From Ruminococcus sp. (GTDB lineage: Bacteria > Bacillota > Clostridia > Oscillospirales > Ruminococcaceae), in NCBI RefSeq assembly GCF_016287535.1, contig NZ_JAEFAJ010000012.1:1-64000 (forward strand): a stretch of 64,000 nucleotides of DNA. Direction: 5' to 3'. The translations under genes and the position numbers were made by a program. The notes under the pieces are model-generated. The model saw only the letters and a program-made list of their open reading frames with translations, did no database searches and was not told where the DNA came from. Shown in pieces: positions 42,909 to 51,861 of this stretch. Numbering within the stretch: the stretch's first letter is position 1; each line of letters starts with the position of its first letter.

Positions 42909-44113
42909 ATAACCGTGCCCCGCGCAGACTGGTGCTCATATTCATCATCATGCTCGGTATTTCAGCAGCTGCCGCTTATATAGCATCAGGAAAATGCGCG
43001 GATATTATCGTTACTGCGCAGATTGAATCAGAGCTCTCAGCTGTGGGCGGCGGCTCATTCACCGGCTCTCCCGACGAAAGCGCTGTCAGCGCCGGCGAAG
43101 ATATACTCAGAAAATACAGTATAAGAAAAAATATGCCGCCTGAACTCATGCACAGCTATCCCCATGTAAGACACACTGCCTTTAACGCATTATTCGGACT
43201 TATGACAGCTGTATCCGCAATATGGCTGATAATATCCATGCGTGAGGCGATGTCGCTATTCAGGGATCTCGAAAAGCTTCGCAGCGACTGCATCGAAGCG
43301 GCTTATGACACCCACGCGTCAATAAAGATGTACGGCGAAGAGCTGGGCACAGTTCACAGAGTCTGCGAAAGCGCGGAGATACTCGTTGACCGCATGAGAA
43401 ATACAAGCAGCAGACTTACCAATGAACAGGAGTTTCTGCGCACCTTCCTCACCGACCTCTCTCATCAGATAAAAACATCCCTCGCAGTGGTGCGCCTTAA
43501 CACGGATATGCTCAGCGAGCTGAACGACCTTTCCGTTGAGCGCAGGGAAAAGCTCTCGGACGAGATACAGCTCAATCTCGACGGTATGGAGCATCTTGTT
43601 ATCGAGGCTATAAAGCTGGCAAAGCTCAACGCTGATGCCGTTGAGTACGATATGAAGCCCTACAGCGTATCCGAGCTGTTCGTTAACGCTGTAAAAAAGC
43701 TGTCGCCCCTGCTCAGACAAAAGGACATTGTGATAAACACCGCACTGCCTGACGATATAAAGCTGACCTGCGACAAGGGCTGGCTCTGCGAGGCTATAGA
43801 GAATATAATAAAGAACTCCGCCGACCATTCGGAATGTACGGAGATATCTGCCGAGCTGACTCAGAACCCGGTCCTTACGACCCTTTCCATAACAGATAAC
43901 GGAAAGGGTATACCTCAGGATGAGATACCTAAGCTGTTCGACCGTTTTTCATCAAAATCCCAGGACAGGACCATGTACAGCTCAGGACTTGGTATGTCCA
44001 TAGCGCAGAAAATAGTCCGCGCCAACAACGGAGAGATATTCGTCTATTCCGAACCCGGAAAGGGTACACGTTTCGAGTTCGTATTTCTTACTCTCTCAAA
44101 AAACAAGCTGTAA
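42893..44113 (+). CDS. Sensor histidine kinase
   Basis: 406 residues. Two membrane helices (near 14-33 and 98-115) flank a 65-residue outer loop. HisKA has the phospho-acceptor His in LSHQIKTSLAV (Lys replaces the usual Pro in the H-box). HATPase motifs are NIIKNSADHS, DNGKGIP and SSGLGMSIAQ. It is encoded with the OmpR-type regulator and just upstream of a MacB-like exporter, so detection of an antimicrobial peptide or envelope damage is plausible. Confidence 0.9.
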   Translation: MDRFINNRAPRRLVLIFIIMLGISAAAAYIASGKCADIIVTAQIESELSAVGGGSFTGSPDESAVSAGEDILRKYSIRKNMPPELMHSYPHVRHTAFNALFGLMTAVSAIWLIISMREAMSLFRDLEKLRSDCIEAAYDTHASIKMYGEELGTVHRVCESAEILVDRMRNTSSRLTNEQEFLRTFLTDLSHQIKTSLAVVRLNTDMLSELNDLSVERREKLSDEIQLNLDGMEHLVIEAIKLAKLNADAVEYDMKPYSVSELFVNAVKKLSPLLRQKDIVINTALPDDIKLTCDKGWLCEAIENIIKNSADHSECTEISAELTQNPVLTTLSITDNGKGIPQDEIPKLFDRFSSKSQDRTMYSSGLGMSIAQKIVRANNGEIFVYSEPGKGTRFEFVFLTLSKNKL

Positions 44114-44140
44114 ATATTTTCAGCTCCCGGTCCGCATTAA

Positions 44141-44180
44141 GGCCTGTATTGTAAAAACACAATACAGGCTTTGCTTTTTT
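44141..44180 (+). terminator. Terminator between kinase and ABC transporter
   Basis: GCCTGTATTGT / ACAATACAGGC, then TTTGCTTTTTT. It separates the regulatory pair from the transporter unit. Confidence 0.88.
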
Positions 44181-44196
44181 CAAAAAAAATTTGTTT

Positions 44197-44229
44197 TGTA
44201 ATTTTACTGTAAGATTAATGGGTTAGAAT
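44197..44229 (+). promoter_or_regulatory. Putative regulated promoter of the ABC transporter
   Basis: TGTAA occurs at 44197 and 44208, exactly 11 bp apart, upstream of a -10 TAGAAT (44224-44229) that lacks a good -35. This suits binding by the OmpR-type regulator encoded upstream. Confidence 0.4.
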
Positions 44230-44259
44230 ATAGTAAACTAAGGAACGGAGGTCTGTTTT

Positions 44260-44934
44260 ATGGACAATAATATAATCATCAAAACCGAAAAACTCGTCAA
44301 GCAGTACGGAGAAGGCGAAAATATGATATACGCCCTCAATAATGTCGACCTTGAAGTACACAGCGGAGAATTCGTTGCAGTCACCGGTGAGAGCGGAAGC
44401 GGCAAAACTACCCTGCTCAACTGTCTCGGCTCTCTCGACACCCCGACAAGCGGCAGGATAATATCCTGCGACAAGGAGATAACGAATCTCGATGACAAGG
44501 GGCTTTCCGCTTACAGGCGCAAGAATATCGGCTTTATCTTCCAGTCCTACAACCTCATACCCGTACTGAATGTTGAGGAGAATATCGTACTTCCCCTGAA
44601 TCTTGACAATACCAATCCGGATATGGAGTTCCTGAATGAGCTCCTTGAGCTCACAGGTCTTGACAAGAAGCGTCAGAACTTCCCTCACGAGCTCTCAGGC
44701 GGTCAGCAGCAGCGTGTTGCCTTTGCACGCGCACTCATACACAAGCCAAAGATAATACTCGCCGATGAGCCTACAGGCAATCTTGACAGCAAGAACAGCC
44801 GCGAGATAATCTCCATACTCAAAAGCTCCATTAAAAAGTACGCCCAGACTCTCGTACTCATAACCCACGACGGCAGCATTGCTTCACAGGCTGACCGTAT
44901 CCTCCGCATATCTGACGGCGTGCTTTCCGAATAA
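44260..44934 (+). CDS. ABC transporter ATP-binding protein (MacB/LolD type)
   Basis: 224 residues. Walker A is GESGSGKTT, the Q-loop is in FIFQSYNL, the signature is LSGGQQQR and Walker B is IILADEPTGNLDS. This is the small ATPase that pairs with FtsX-type permeases. GGAGG precedes the start and the permease follows after 12 bp. Confidence 0.93.
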   Translation: MDNNIIIKTEKLVKQYGEGENMIYALNNVDLEVHSGEFVAVTGESGSGKTTLLNCLGSLDTPTSGRIISCDKEITNLDDKGLSAYRRKNIGFIFQSYNLIPVLNVEENIVLPLNLDNTNPDMEFLNELLELTGLDKKRQNFPHELSGGQQQRVAFARALIHKPKIILADEPTGNLDSKNSREIISILKSSIKKYAQTLVLITHDGSIASQADRILRISDGVLSE

Positions 44935-44946
44935 GGAGGTGCGGAC

Positions 44947-47733
44947 ATGAAACATATCATATCTCTTTCGCTGAAATACATACGCCGGCAGAAGCTCCGC
45001 ACATTCCTTACATTTATGTGTGTCATGCTCTCGGCGTTCATTCTCGCTACTGTCTGCACCTACGGCAGCAGCGGTTATACCACCCTTTACAATGAGACCC
45101 TGAAGGAAGACGGTACATGGGAGCTGGAAATAAACTCATGGATACAAAGGGCAGCAGACCCGGAAAAGGCTCTTGATATAGCCATACACCATGCCGTCAC
45201 AGCGGATTACTTCACATACAGTTCGGACATCGCCTCATACTCAGGTTCTTATAACGACAACTCCGGCAGGATATCGCTGTTCGAGGTGTCTGACGGCAGC
45301 AGTACACACTTGGTCAGGGCTGTAACCGCTGTAAAGGAGGACGGAAATCAGAAGCTGGTAAGGTACTACAGAAACGTGGACATTCCCGATAGCGACATTA
45401 CAAAGGACGGCGTTTATGTTCCGGAGTTCCTCAAAGAAATGGGCTATTCCACAGGCGATACCGTCACTCTGACCATACGTCCCATGACAGCGGGTTACGA
45501 CGAGGATTCAGAGGCAATGAAGACTCTCCGTGCAAATCTTCTTGAAAAATACGGCACACAATACACCTCCAGTGACCCGGAATTTCAAAATCTCTCAAAG
45601 GAAACGCAGAAAAAGGCGACCAGAGCCTCTATCGCTTCACTTCTGGAAAAGCAGAACATAGGGCTTCAGGATTCTCCCTACACTGATAAGCAGTACGGCA
45701 CCGCAAAGAAGGTCACCTTCACTATCGCAGGTTTCAACCGTTATTCAAAGAGTGACAATTTCGTGCTCACGAACGGAAAGGGCTTCAATATCTCACTGGA
45801 GGATCTTATCGACACTAAGACAGAGGGAGTGGAAACCCACGGTAATTCATCGGTATATCTGCGGCTGACAGACACCTGCGATTACGATGATGCACTGAAA
45901 ATGCTTTTCACAGACCTCGGTCATAACTATGAGAATGATTTCTATAACAGCTCTGAATACGGCTACCGGACAAACGATCTTCTTCTCGGTCTTGAGATGA
46001 AGAGCCCTTACGCCATGTACAAGGAATTCGGAAGTATAGCTGCGCCTGCGCTGGTAGTGCTCCTTATAGCATGGTTCATATCGCGTTTCGTTATCGACTG
46101 CACCTTTGAAATGGCTGTGCATGAAAGAAGCAGCCACTTCGCGGCACTGCGTATCATAGGAGCTTCAAAGGGACAGATAGCGGCACTGGTATTCATAGAA
46201 GCGATATTCTACTGCTTTACGGCTGTGCCCCTCGGAATAGGGTTGGCTATATTCCTTTGCCGCGGCTCAATAAACGCCCTGTACAAGTCAGGCATTGATG
46301 TCTTCGAGTTCTCGGCAAAGCCGGTATTCATCGCTATCGGAGCCTTCCTGACCATAATCGCTATATTCATATCCGCCTATACCTCGGCTATGTGGGCTGC
46401 AAGAAAGCTGTCTCCGGCAGAGGCTCTGAACTTCGGCAAGCCAAGGAGCAATAAAAAGAGGAAAAAGCACAGTAAGAAGTCAAAGCTCAACCTCAGCGCG
46501 AAAAAATTCATAAGGCGTTACACTAAGAAAAATATCAAATCCGCAAAGAGCCGCTTCGTTATCTCAACAATAACTATGGCTCTCGGTGTACTGATGTTCA
46601 CATTCTCGGCTATCGCTCTCATATTTGCTTACGGCGAGATCAAGGAAGGTCTGATAGTATCAGAGCTTTATGACGAGACCTACGATTTCTATATAGACGG
46701 CTATTACAGCGGCGATCCCAAAAACATTACCGGAGATATCGACAAGTATTTCGGAGATAAGGAAATATTCTCCGAGTGCAGTGTTACAGGCTATTACCTA
46801 TGCCCCTTCTCCGACAGGGACGGCTCTGTCAGGATCGTGAAGGAAAAACTGTTGCGAAGTCAGACTATTTACGGAATCGGCGCTGTCCATATTATCAATG
46901 AAAAAATATACAACAAATACGAGCTTGACGTCATTTCGGGAATGAGCTATCAGGAATTCGTAAGCAAAAAGGCTGCACTGTTCAACAACAGCATTTACGG
47001 CAGCTACGAAGAAAGGGATACTGACGACGACGGCAAGCTTATCGAGAAATACGAGACATCCTACTATGACCTGAAGGACGGCTACAAGCTCACAACTACC
47101 TACGGCGACAGGATAAAGGTAATAGGAAAGATATCCAGCAGATCTACAATAAACGGTCTTATCGTACCTCTGGAAAACTCTGCCGAGTTTAATATGACTT
47201 ACAGCATAGGACTGACCGTGAACGGCAGTAAGCACTACAGGGAGGCAGTTAAGCTCTTCAATGAATTCGTGGAAAAAAACAATCTGGAAATGGCTGAGAA
47301 TCTGTACTCAATGAATACAGGTCTGCACGAATTCATTTTCGCCATAGTAAAGATAGTGCTCATATTCCTTGTATCAATATGGCTCGTAGGAATACTCTCC
47401 ATGATAAATTCCGTAAACACAAGCGTGCTCAACAGGAGCCGTGAGCTGATGATGCTCAGGAGCGTCGGCATGACAAAGAAGCAGCTCCGCAGGAGCATTA
47501 TGCTGGAAACTCTCATATTCTCGGCTACCGCCGCCATTTCCGGCACTCTGATAGGAGTAATAGCAGCAAGACTTGTAGGGGGCAGGTTCAATATGCATGA
47601 GCTGACCGCATATGTATTACCTGTGGTCATAATATCACTGACATTGAATATAGTAATAGCTCTGCTCGCATCTATACCTGCAATACGCAGTCTCGGAAAG
47701 GTAGAATCAATAGCTCAGGCTTCAAATGAATAA
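44947..47733 (+). CDS. FtsX/MacB-family ABC transporter permease (two-domain)
   Basis: 928 residues. The N-terminal helix is followed by a large extracytoplasmic domain (about 45-350), three helices of a first FtsX domain (AAPALVVLLIAWF onward), a basic linker (KKRKKHSKKSK), then a second copy with another outer domain (about 565-790) and three final helices. This resembles MacB/Bce-like permeases that move lipoproteins or antimicrobial peptides or provide resistance to them. AAGGAGG precedes the ATG. The partner ATPase is directly upstream. Confidence 0.9.
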   Translation: MKHIISLSLKYIRRQKLRTFLTFMCVMLSAFILATVCTYGSSGYTTLYNETLKEDGTWELEINSWIQRAADPEKALDIAIHHAVTADYFTYSSDIASYSGSYNDNSGRISLFEVSDGSSTHLVRAVTAVKEDGNQKLVRYYRNVDIPDSDITKDGVYVPEFLKEMGYSTGDTVTLTIRPMTAGYDEDSEAMKTLRANLLEKYGTQYTSSDPEFQNLSKETQKKATRASIASLLEKQNIGLQDSPYTDKQYGTAKKVTFTIAGFNRYSKSDNFVLTNGKGFNISLEDLIDTKTEGVETHGNSSVYLRLTDTCDYDDALKMLFTDLGHNYENDFYNSSEYGYRTNDLLLGLEMKSPYAMYKEFGSIAAPALVVLLIAWFISRFVIDCTFEMAVHERSSHFAALRIIGASKGQIAALVFIEAIFYCFTAVPLGIGLAIFLCRGSINALYKSGIDVFEFSAKPVFIAIGAFLTIIAIFISAYTSAMWAARKLSPAEALNFGKPRSNKKRKKHSKKSKLNLSAKKFIRRYTKKNIKSAKSRFVISTITMALGVLMFTFSAIALIFAYGEIKEGLIVSELYDETYDFYIDGYYSGDPKNITGDIDKYFGDKEIFSECSVTGYYLCPFSDRDGSVRIVKEKLLRSQTIYGIGAVHIINEKIYNKYELDVISGMSYQEFVSKKAALFNNSIYGSYEERDTDDDGKLIEKYETSYYDLKDGYKLTTTYGDRIKVIGKISSRSTINGLIVPLENSAEFNMTYSIGLTVNGSKHYREAVKLFNEFVEKNNLEMAENLYSMNTGLHEFIFAIVKIVLIFLVSIWLVGILSMINSVNTSVLNRSRELMMLRSVGMTKKQLRRSIMLETLIFSATAAISGTLIGVIAARLVGGRFNMHELTAYVLPVVIISLTLNIVIALLASIPAIRSLGKVESIAQASNE

Positions 47734-47735
47734 CA

Positions 47736-47767
47736 AAAAAGCGCAGCTCATAAGAGCTGCGCTTTTT
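47736..47767 (+). terminator. Terminator of the ABC transporter operon
   Basis: AAAAAGCGCAGCTC-ATAA-GAGCTGCGCTTTTT. Confidence 0.92.
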
Positions 47768-47784
47768 CTTGCAAGCAAAGGAAA

Positions 47785-47869
47785 GCAATATAGTTTATGG
47801 GGGGATAGGTTGGTTTATGTTTGTTATAACCGGTCGGTTTAAGAAAAACGTAAATAAAAACTATATTGC
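47785..47869. repeat. 12-bp perfect inverted repeat enclosing a 61-bp segment
   Basis: GCAATATAGTTT (47785-47796) and AAACTATATTGC (47858-47869) are perfect complements. Inside, AACCG-GT-CGGTT forms a second short hairpin. It could be a small RNA or a miniature inverted-repeat element. The remainder up to 48037 is A/T-rich with nothing I can name. Confidence 0.5.
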
Positions 47870-48037
47870 CACCTTCTAAGCTGCCTGTTCAAGCAACCGA
47901 CTAAATTTTAACATGGTGTTCAAAAAATAGCAATAGTTTATTCTTGAAATGCATTTTTTCAGCGTGAAGTGCATAATTTGTTAACAATTTGTTCATATTA
48001 ACTTTCTTTTAATGCAAATAATCTAACGCACCGGTCG

Positions 48038-48529
48038 TCACAGATAAAGGATATACATTACCTCTCTCAGCTCTCTGCCGCCGATGCTGTCCGACATGAC
48101 CTCACTGGTTGCTGTAAAGCCGTGCTTCTCGTAAAAAAGCCTCGCGCGGACATTTTCCTCCAGCACCCACAATATGATGCTGCGGAAGCCCTCCCATTCC
48201 AGCTCCTCCATGCATTTTTCCAGCAGACCGGCTCCGATGCCCCTGCCGATATACTCAGGCAGCAGATATATGGAAACTATCTCTCCGCTCTCCGGGAATT
48301 TCTTCCAACGGGAGGTGCAGAAGCTCGCAGTGCCCACTATCCTGTCACCCTCAAAGGCTCCTATATCCGTCCTGCCGTTTGCGTTTATGCCATTGACCCA
48401 CCTGCCCTCAGGTATGCTGTCAAGGTAGTCCTGCGGTATTATACCTTTGTATGCGTAACGCCAGCTCTGCTCATAGATATCGCTCACCGCCGCGTAGTCA
48501 TCGTTTTCCGTAATAAGTCTTATTATCAC
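48038..48529 (-). CDS. GNAT-family N-acetyltransferase
   Basis: 163 residues starting at GTG 48529 behind AAGGTGAT. The acetyl-CoA loop is YIGRGIGAGLLE (the family R/Q-x-x-G-x-G/A motif), and LFYEKHGF is the usual beta-bulge end. N-terminal SDIYEQSWRYAYKG fits amine-group acetyltransferases of the YhbS/PhnO-like broad class. The substrate is unknown. It is monocistronic. Confidence 0.85.
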   Translation of the reverse strand: MIIRLITENDDYAAVSDIYEQSWRYAYKGIIPQDYLDSIPEGRWVNGINANGRTDIGAFEGDRIVGTASFCTSRWKKFPESGEIVSIYLLPEYIGRGIGAGLLEKCMEELEWEGFRSIILWVLEENVRARLFYEKHGFTATSEVMSDSIGGRELREVMYILYL

Positions 48530-48562
48530 GGGATCACCTTCCGTCTCAGAATAATGTTCCTC

Positions 48563-48591
48563 ATTATATCACATAAAACATGGCAAGTCAA
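48563..48591 (-). promoter_or_regulatory. Promoter of the GNAT gene
   Basis: TTGACT (48586-48591), 17 bp, TATAAT (48563-48568). Confidence 0.8.
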
Positions 48592-48601
48592 CACCTTATA
48601 C

Positions 48602-48630
48602 TTGATTTTTTAATATATTTATGATAGTAT
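48602..48630 (+). promoter_or_regulatory. Promoter of the zinc-ribbon gene
   Basis: TTGATT (48602-48607), 17 bp, TAGTAT (48625-48630). Confidence 0.65.
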
Positions 48631-48663
48631 GATGTTAAGGACTATGCGAAAGGAGCGGTGAAC

Positions 48664-49089
48664 ATGGGAACGTCCTACAGATACAGATGCGAGGAATGCG
48701 GGTACGAAGAGGAATTCTTCGTCGGCGGCAGCTATATGTCAAGGACATACACAAGACGGGTCGAAGAAGCGGAAGAAGAACTCAGAAGCGCCGCTCTCTA
48801 TGGAAAATTCGGAGAAACTATCCAGCACATGATGAGATATGAGCGTGAAAAGGTCTATATCAACTGCGATACCGAGCTCTATCAGTGCATGGACTGCCGC
48901 AACTTTTCGGTACAGATGGCAAAGGAGCTCTCACTTAATAACAGCGACTTCACGCTTTCCGTGGAATTCAGGCATGAATGTCCTTCCTGCCGCTCCACGC
49001 TTCTGCGCAAAAGCCGCGGTTCAATAACCTTCTGCCCCGGCTGCAAGAGGTTCACGGCACAGCTCGTAAGCATGGGAAAATTTGAATAA
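48664..49089 (+). CDS. Zinc-ribbon protein of unknown function
   Basis: 141 residues from ATG 48664, nine bases after AAAGGAG. Four C-x-x-C pairs are visible: CEEC at the start, CMDC in the middle, CPSC and CPGC near the end. This suggests two zinc ribbons flanking a helical segment. No enzyme motif is seen. It is monocistronic with its own promoter and terminator. Confidence 0.75.
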   Translation: MGTSYRYRCEECGYEEEFFVGGSYMSRTYTRRVEEAEEELRSAALYGKFGETIQHMMRYEREKVYINCDTELYQCMDCRNFSVQMAKELSLNNSDFTLSVEFRHECPSCRSTLLRKSRGSITFCPGCKRFTAQLVSMGKFE

Positions 49090-49104
49090 CCGGGTTATCA
49101 GCAT

Positions 49105-49146
49105 AAAAAAGCCATAAGGAAGCTGCTGCTTCTTTATGGCTTTTTT
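49105..49146. terminator. Bidirectional terminator
   Basis: AAAAAAGCCATAAGGAAGC-TGCT-GCTTCTTTATGGCTTTTTT, with T-runs in both directions between convergent zinc-ribbon and sortase genes. It overlaps the sortase 3' end. Confidence 0.9.
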
Positions 49147-49970
49147 CGTTTGTCTCCTTTCTGCTTCCTGCCGCTGTTTACCATAAGCAGTATGAGCAGT
49201 ACAAACAGTATCGGCGCTGCAATGGCAGGCGCTACGATAAACGGCGACACTATAAAAACATCGTTCGCAATGTATATCTTGTACTCTTCCTTTGTCTCAA
49301 CCCTTTCACCCCTGACAAGCAGTCTGTGTGAGTTGATACCGTATGGAGTACAGGTAAACAGAGTACAGTAATCCTTGCCGGGTTCAATGCTCAGATCATC
49401 TATCTCATAAGGCTTGACGATCTTTACCTGATCCACCTGATATGTAAATACGTCTGACATAACGGTAATATAGAATATATCGCCGGGCTCCAGCTTGTCA
49501 AGGTCTGTGAACAGCCTTGCACTGGGAAGTCCGCGGTGTCCCGACATTACCGAGTGAGTACCTTCTCCGCCTACCGGCAGGCTGGTTCCCGGAAGGTGTC
49601 CGGCTGCTACCTGCAGTACGTTGTCGTTTACACTGTGATAGACCGGCAGCTCTACCTTTATCTTTTCTATTGTAAGATATCCCATGATACCTGTACCCGT
49701 AATATCAAGTGTATTGTAGTATCCCGGTATCTTTTCCGGCTCAAGTATCGGGTTCTCCTCGGTGAGAAGTTTTCTGTTGTATTCCTTTGCCGCTTCTATC
49801 ATCTTGTCATGCTCTTCACTGCTCATGGAGGCGGTTATCTCGTTATACGCCTGTATCGCTTTTGACTGGTGCATAGCGTTTATATGCTCGCTGACAGTCG
49901 GATACAAAAGCAGGAATACTCCTATGAACAGTGCCGCAAACGGCAGCGACCTGATAATGATACGCTTCAT
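49134..49970 (-). CDS. srtC: Class C (pilin-polymerising) sortase, locus 1
   Basis: 278 residues from ATG 49970 behind AAGGAG. An N-terminal membrane helix, conserved SGHRGLPSA with the catalytic His, TLFTCTPYGINSHRLLVRG with catalytic Cys and Arg, and a C-terminal hydrophobic helix with a basic tail are the class C plan. It should link pilin subunits through sorting signals to pilin Lys residues. It is the last gene of the minus-strand pilus operon and lies downstream of a 12-bp hairpin. Confidence 0.93.
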   Translation of the reverse strand: MKRIIIRSLPFAALFIGVFLLLYPTVSEHINAMHQSKAIQAYNEITASMSSEEHDKMIEAAKEYNRKLLTEENPILEPEKIPGYYNTLDITGTGIMGYLTIEKIKVELPVYHSVNDNVLQVAAGHLPGTSLPVGGEGTHSVMSGHRGLPSARLFTDLDKLEPGDIFYITVMSDVFTYQVDQVKIVKPYEIDDLSIEPGKDYCTLFTCTPYGINSHRLLVRGERVETKEEYKIYIANDVFIVSPFIVAPAIAAPILFVLLILLMVNSGRKQKGDKRKKP

Positions 49971-49991
49971 CAAAAGCTCCTTGCATTAAAC

Positions 49992-50026
49992 TTCGTGCAG
50001 CGGAGGTGTGTCCCCCGCTGCACGAA
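49992..50026 (-). promoter_or_regulatory. Intercistronic hairpin between pilin and sortase
   Basis: TTCGTGCAGCGG / CCGCTGCACGAA, 12 bp, without a following T-run. It may protect the pilin mRNA end or lower read-through into the sortase gene. Confidence 0.6.
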
Positions 50027-50066
50027 TAATTCAGATATTTGCTGTGTTTTACAGTTTTTCTCAGTC

Positions 50067-51794
50067 TTACTTAACGCTCATTCTCTTCTTTGTTACGAGG
50101 AGAACTACTGAACCCGCTACCAGCAGACTGCCTATGATATAGAACAGCTTTGTACCGATACCACCGGTCGAAGGAAGAGTAGTACCGACATTATTTACAA
50201 CATCAAATTCAACTGCCGCAGAGCTTGCAGCTTCATTTACAGCAATTGGTGCGCCGTCCTTTGTTGCTGACCATTGAGGTGCGCTGAATACTGTATTGGT
50301 GTCATCAATAACAATTGTTATAGGCTCAACTGTGTTATAGCCATCAGGAGTTTTGATCTCGGTGATAGTATATGTACCTGCGCCCAGACCGCCGAATTCC
50401 AGTGTACCGTCAGCCTTTACATAAGCCTCTTTACAGATGTTGGTCTTAACTGTGGAAGAAGTAACATTTGTCACCTTGTTATACTTCTTTGAGCTGTCAT
50501 CAATATCATCTGCAGCCGGTGAAGAAGAAACTAAAGCAAATGTACCGTTTTTCAGTCTGTAATATGTTCCTGAAGCTGCTTCCTCAAATGCCTCTTCGTT
50601 TATAAGCACTACCTTGTCAGATACGCCGCTGATCTGGAATTTTGCACCGGTAAGCACTGCCTTGGGAGTTGTTGTTGAAGCTCCGTCGCGCTTTGTAAGC
50701 TTGATATTTGCGGTATAGGTCTTTGTCTGCTGATCAGGAGTTGTTCCGAAAGAATCGCCCGGATTGCCGCCTTCAGGCTTTTTAGGCTCATCAGAATTTG
50801 TAGGAGATTCACCCACAGCAGCAACATTCGGATTGTTTGAATATGTAAGGTTTGCAGTATTAACATTTCCGGTCGTTCCGCGGTTAGCGTTCTCGTTAAG
50901 TGTAGCGGAATATGTAACTGTTATAGTCTCTCCTGAATGTGTTTTCCAGTTGCCGTAGAAATCCTTGAAGACTATCTGGAATGAATGTCCGTCTGTATCA
51001 GCAGCATCAGTCTGTACCACATAATGAGTACCTGCCGTTAAGGTAGTTGCACCTATGGTAACAGCAACGTCATTATTGAATGTAAGACCTGCGGCCAAGT
51101 CATCGTTGACAACGAAGAAATACTTTGAATAGCCTGTCATATCAGGAACTGCAGATGTTAATGTGTAGCTGACAGCATCTCCTATGCACACATCATTTGC
51201 CTTGCCTGAATCCTTGGGATTAGGATTAGATATTACCTTTGTAAGAGATGGTGAAGGTCTCTTGGGAGTTACGTCTGTAGGTCCTGCAACTTTAAGCAGA
51301 TATCTTGATGTTATTGCTCCTGTGGGTACGCTTGCCTCTTCAATGAGGTAATAACCTGCTTCTGTTGCAGGGATAGTATATACTCCACCGCTCAGTCCGC
51401 CTGATGCCACGGAAGCTGTTGTTCCCTTATTTGCGTAAGCAAGTTTTGCAAACTGAGCAAGCTTTTCACTGTTGCCGCTGAGGTCAGGGAGTTTTGCCGC
51501 TATTGAAGCTGCATCGGTAACTGTTGCAAAATCTGATCCCAAAAGCGTATCACCCTTTAAGTCAAGGAGCATCTGAGCACCGTCAAAGCCTGTAGCCCAT
51601 GTAACATTTGAAAGTACAGTACCGCTCAGAGTACCTGCAAATATTTTATAAGCGTTGTATGTATATCCATCAGTTTCATTGTTTACTGTGATATCATAAT
51701 CTGCCGCAAACGCTGTAAATCCGGTAGCTGCCATAGGGGTTACTGCTAACAATCCTGCAGTCAGTATAGCTAAAGTTTTCTTATTGGTTTTCAT
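50067..51794 (-). CDS. Major pilin (SpaH/FimA type), LPSTG-anchored
   Basis: 575 residues from ATG 51794 behind GGAGG. The signal peptide is cut near FTAFAA. The N-terminal pilin domain ends in VTPKRP, whose Lys is a likely polymerisation site. A second isopeptide domain carries NENANRGTT and NTANLTYSN strands. A SpaA/Cna-B domain has E-box YTITEIKTPDGY. The C terminus has LPSTGG, a membrane helix and KKR. This order matches the backbone subunit of sortase-built pili. It is followed by the class C sortase. Confidence 0.92.
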   Translation of the reverse strand: MKTNKKTLAILTAGLLAVTPMAATGFTAFAADYDITVNNETDGYTYNAYKIFAGTLSGTVLSNVTWATGFDGAQMLLDLKGDTLLGSDFATVTDAASIAAKLPDLSGNSEKLAQFAKLAYANKGTTASVASGGLSGGVYTIPATEAGYYLIEEASVPTGAITSRYLLKVAGPTDVTPKRPSPSLTKVISNPNPKDSGKANDVCIGDAVSYTLTSAVPDMTGYSKYFFVVNDDLAAGLTFNNDVAVTIGATTLTAGTHYVVQTDAADTDGHSFQIVFKDFYGNWKTHSGETITVTYSATLNENANRGTTGNVNTANLTYSNNPNVAAVGESPTNSDEPKKPEGGNPGDSFGTTPDQQTKTYTANIKLTKRDGASTTTPKAVLTGAKFQISGVSDKVVLINEEAFEEAASGTYYRLKNGTFALVSSSPAADDIDDSSKKYNKVTNVTSSTVKTNICKEAYVKADGTLEFGGLGAGTYTITEIKTPDGYNTVEPITIVIDDTNTVFSAPQWSATKDGAPIAVNEAASSAAVEFDVVNNVGTTLPSTGGIGTKLFYIIGSLLVAGSVVLLVTKKRMSVK

Positions 51795-51861
51795 ATAATT
51801 TACCTCCGTTTTCAATAAATTTATTCGTGTTGATCCGCCGTTTCATTCTCAGGAAGCCATT

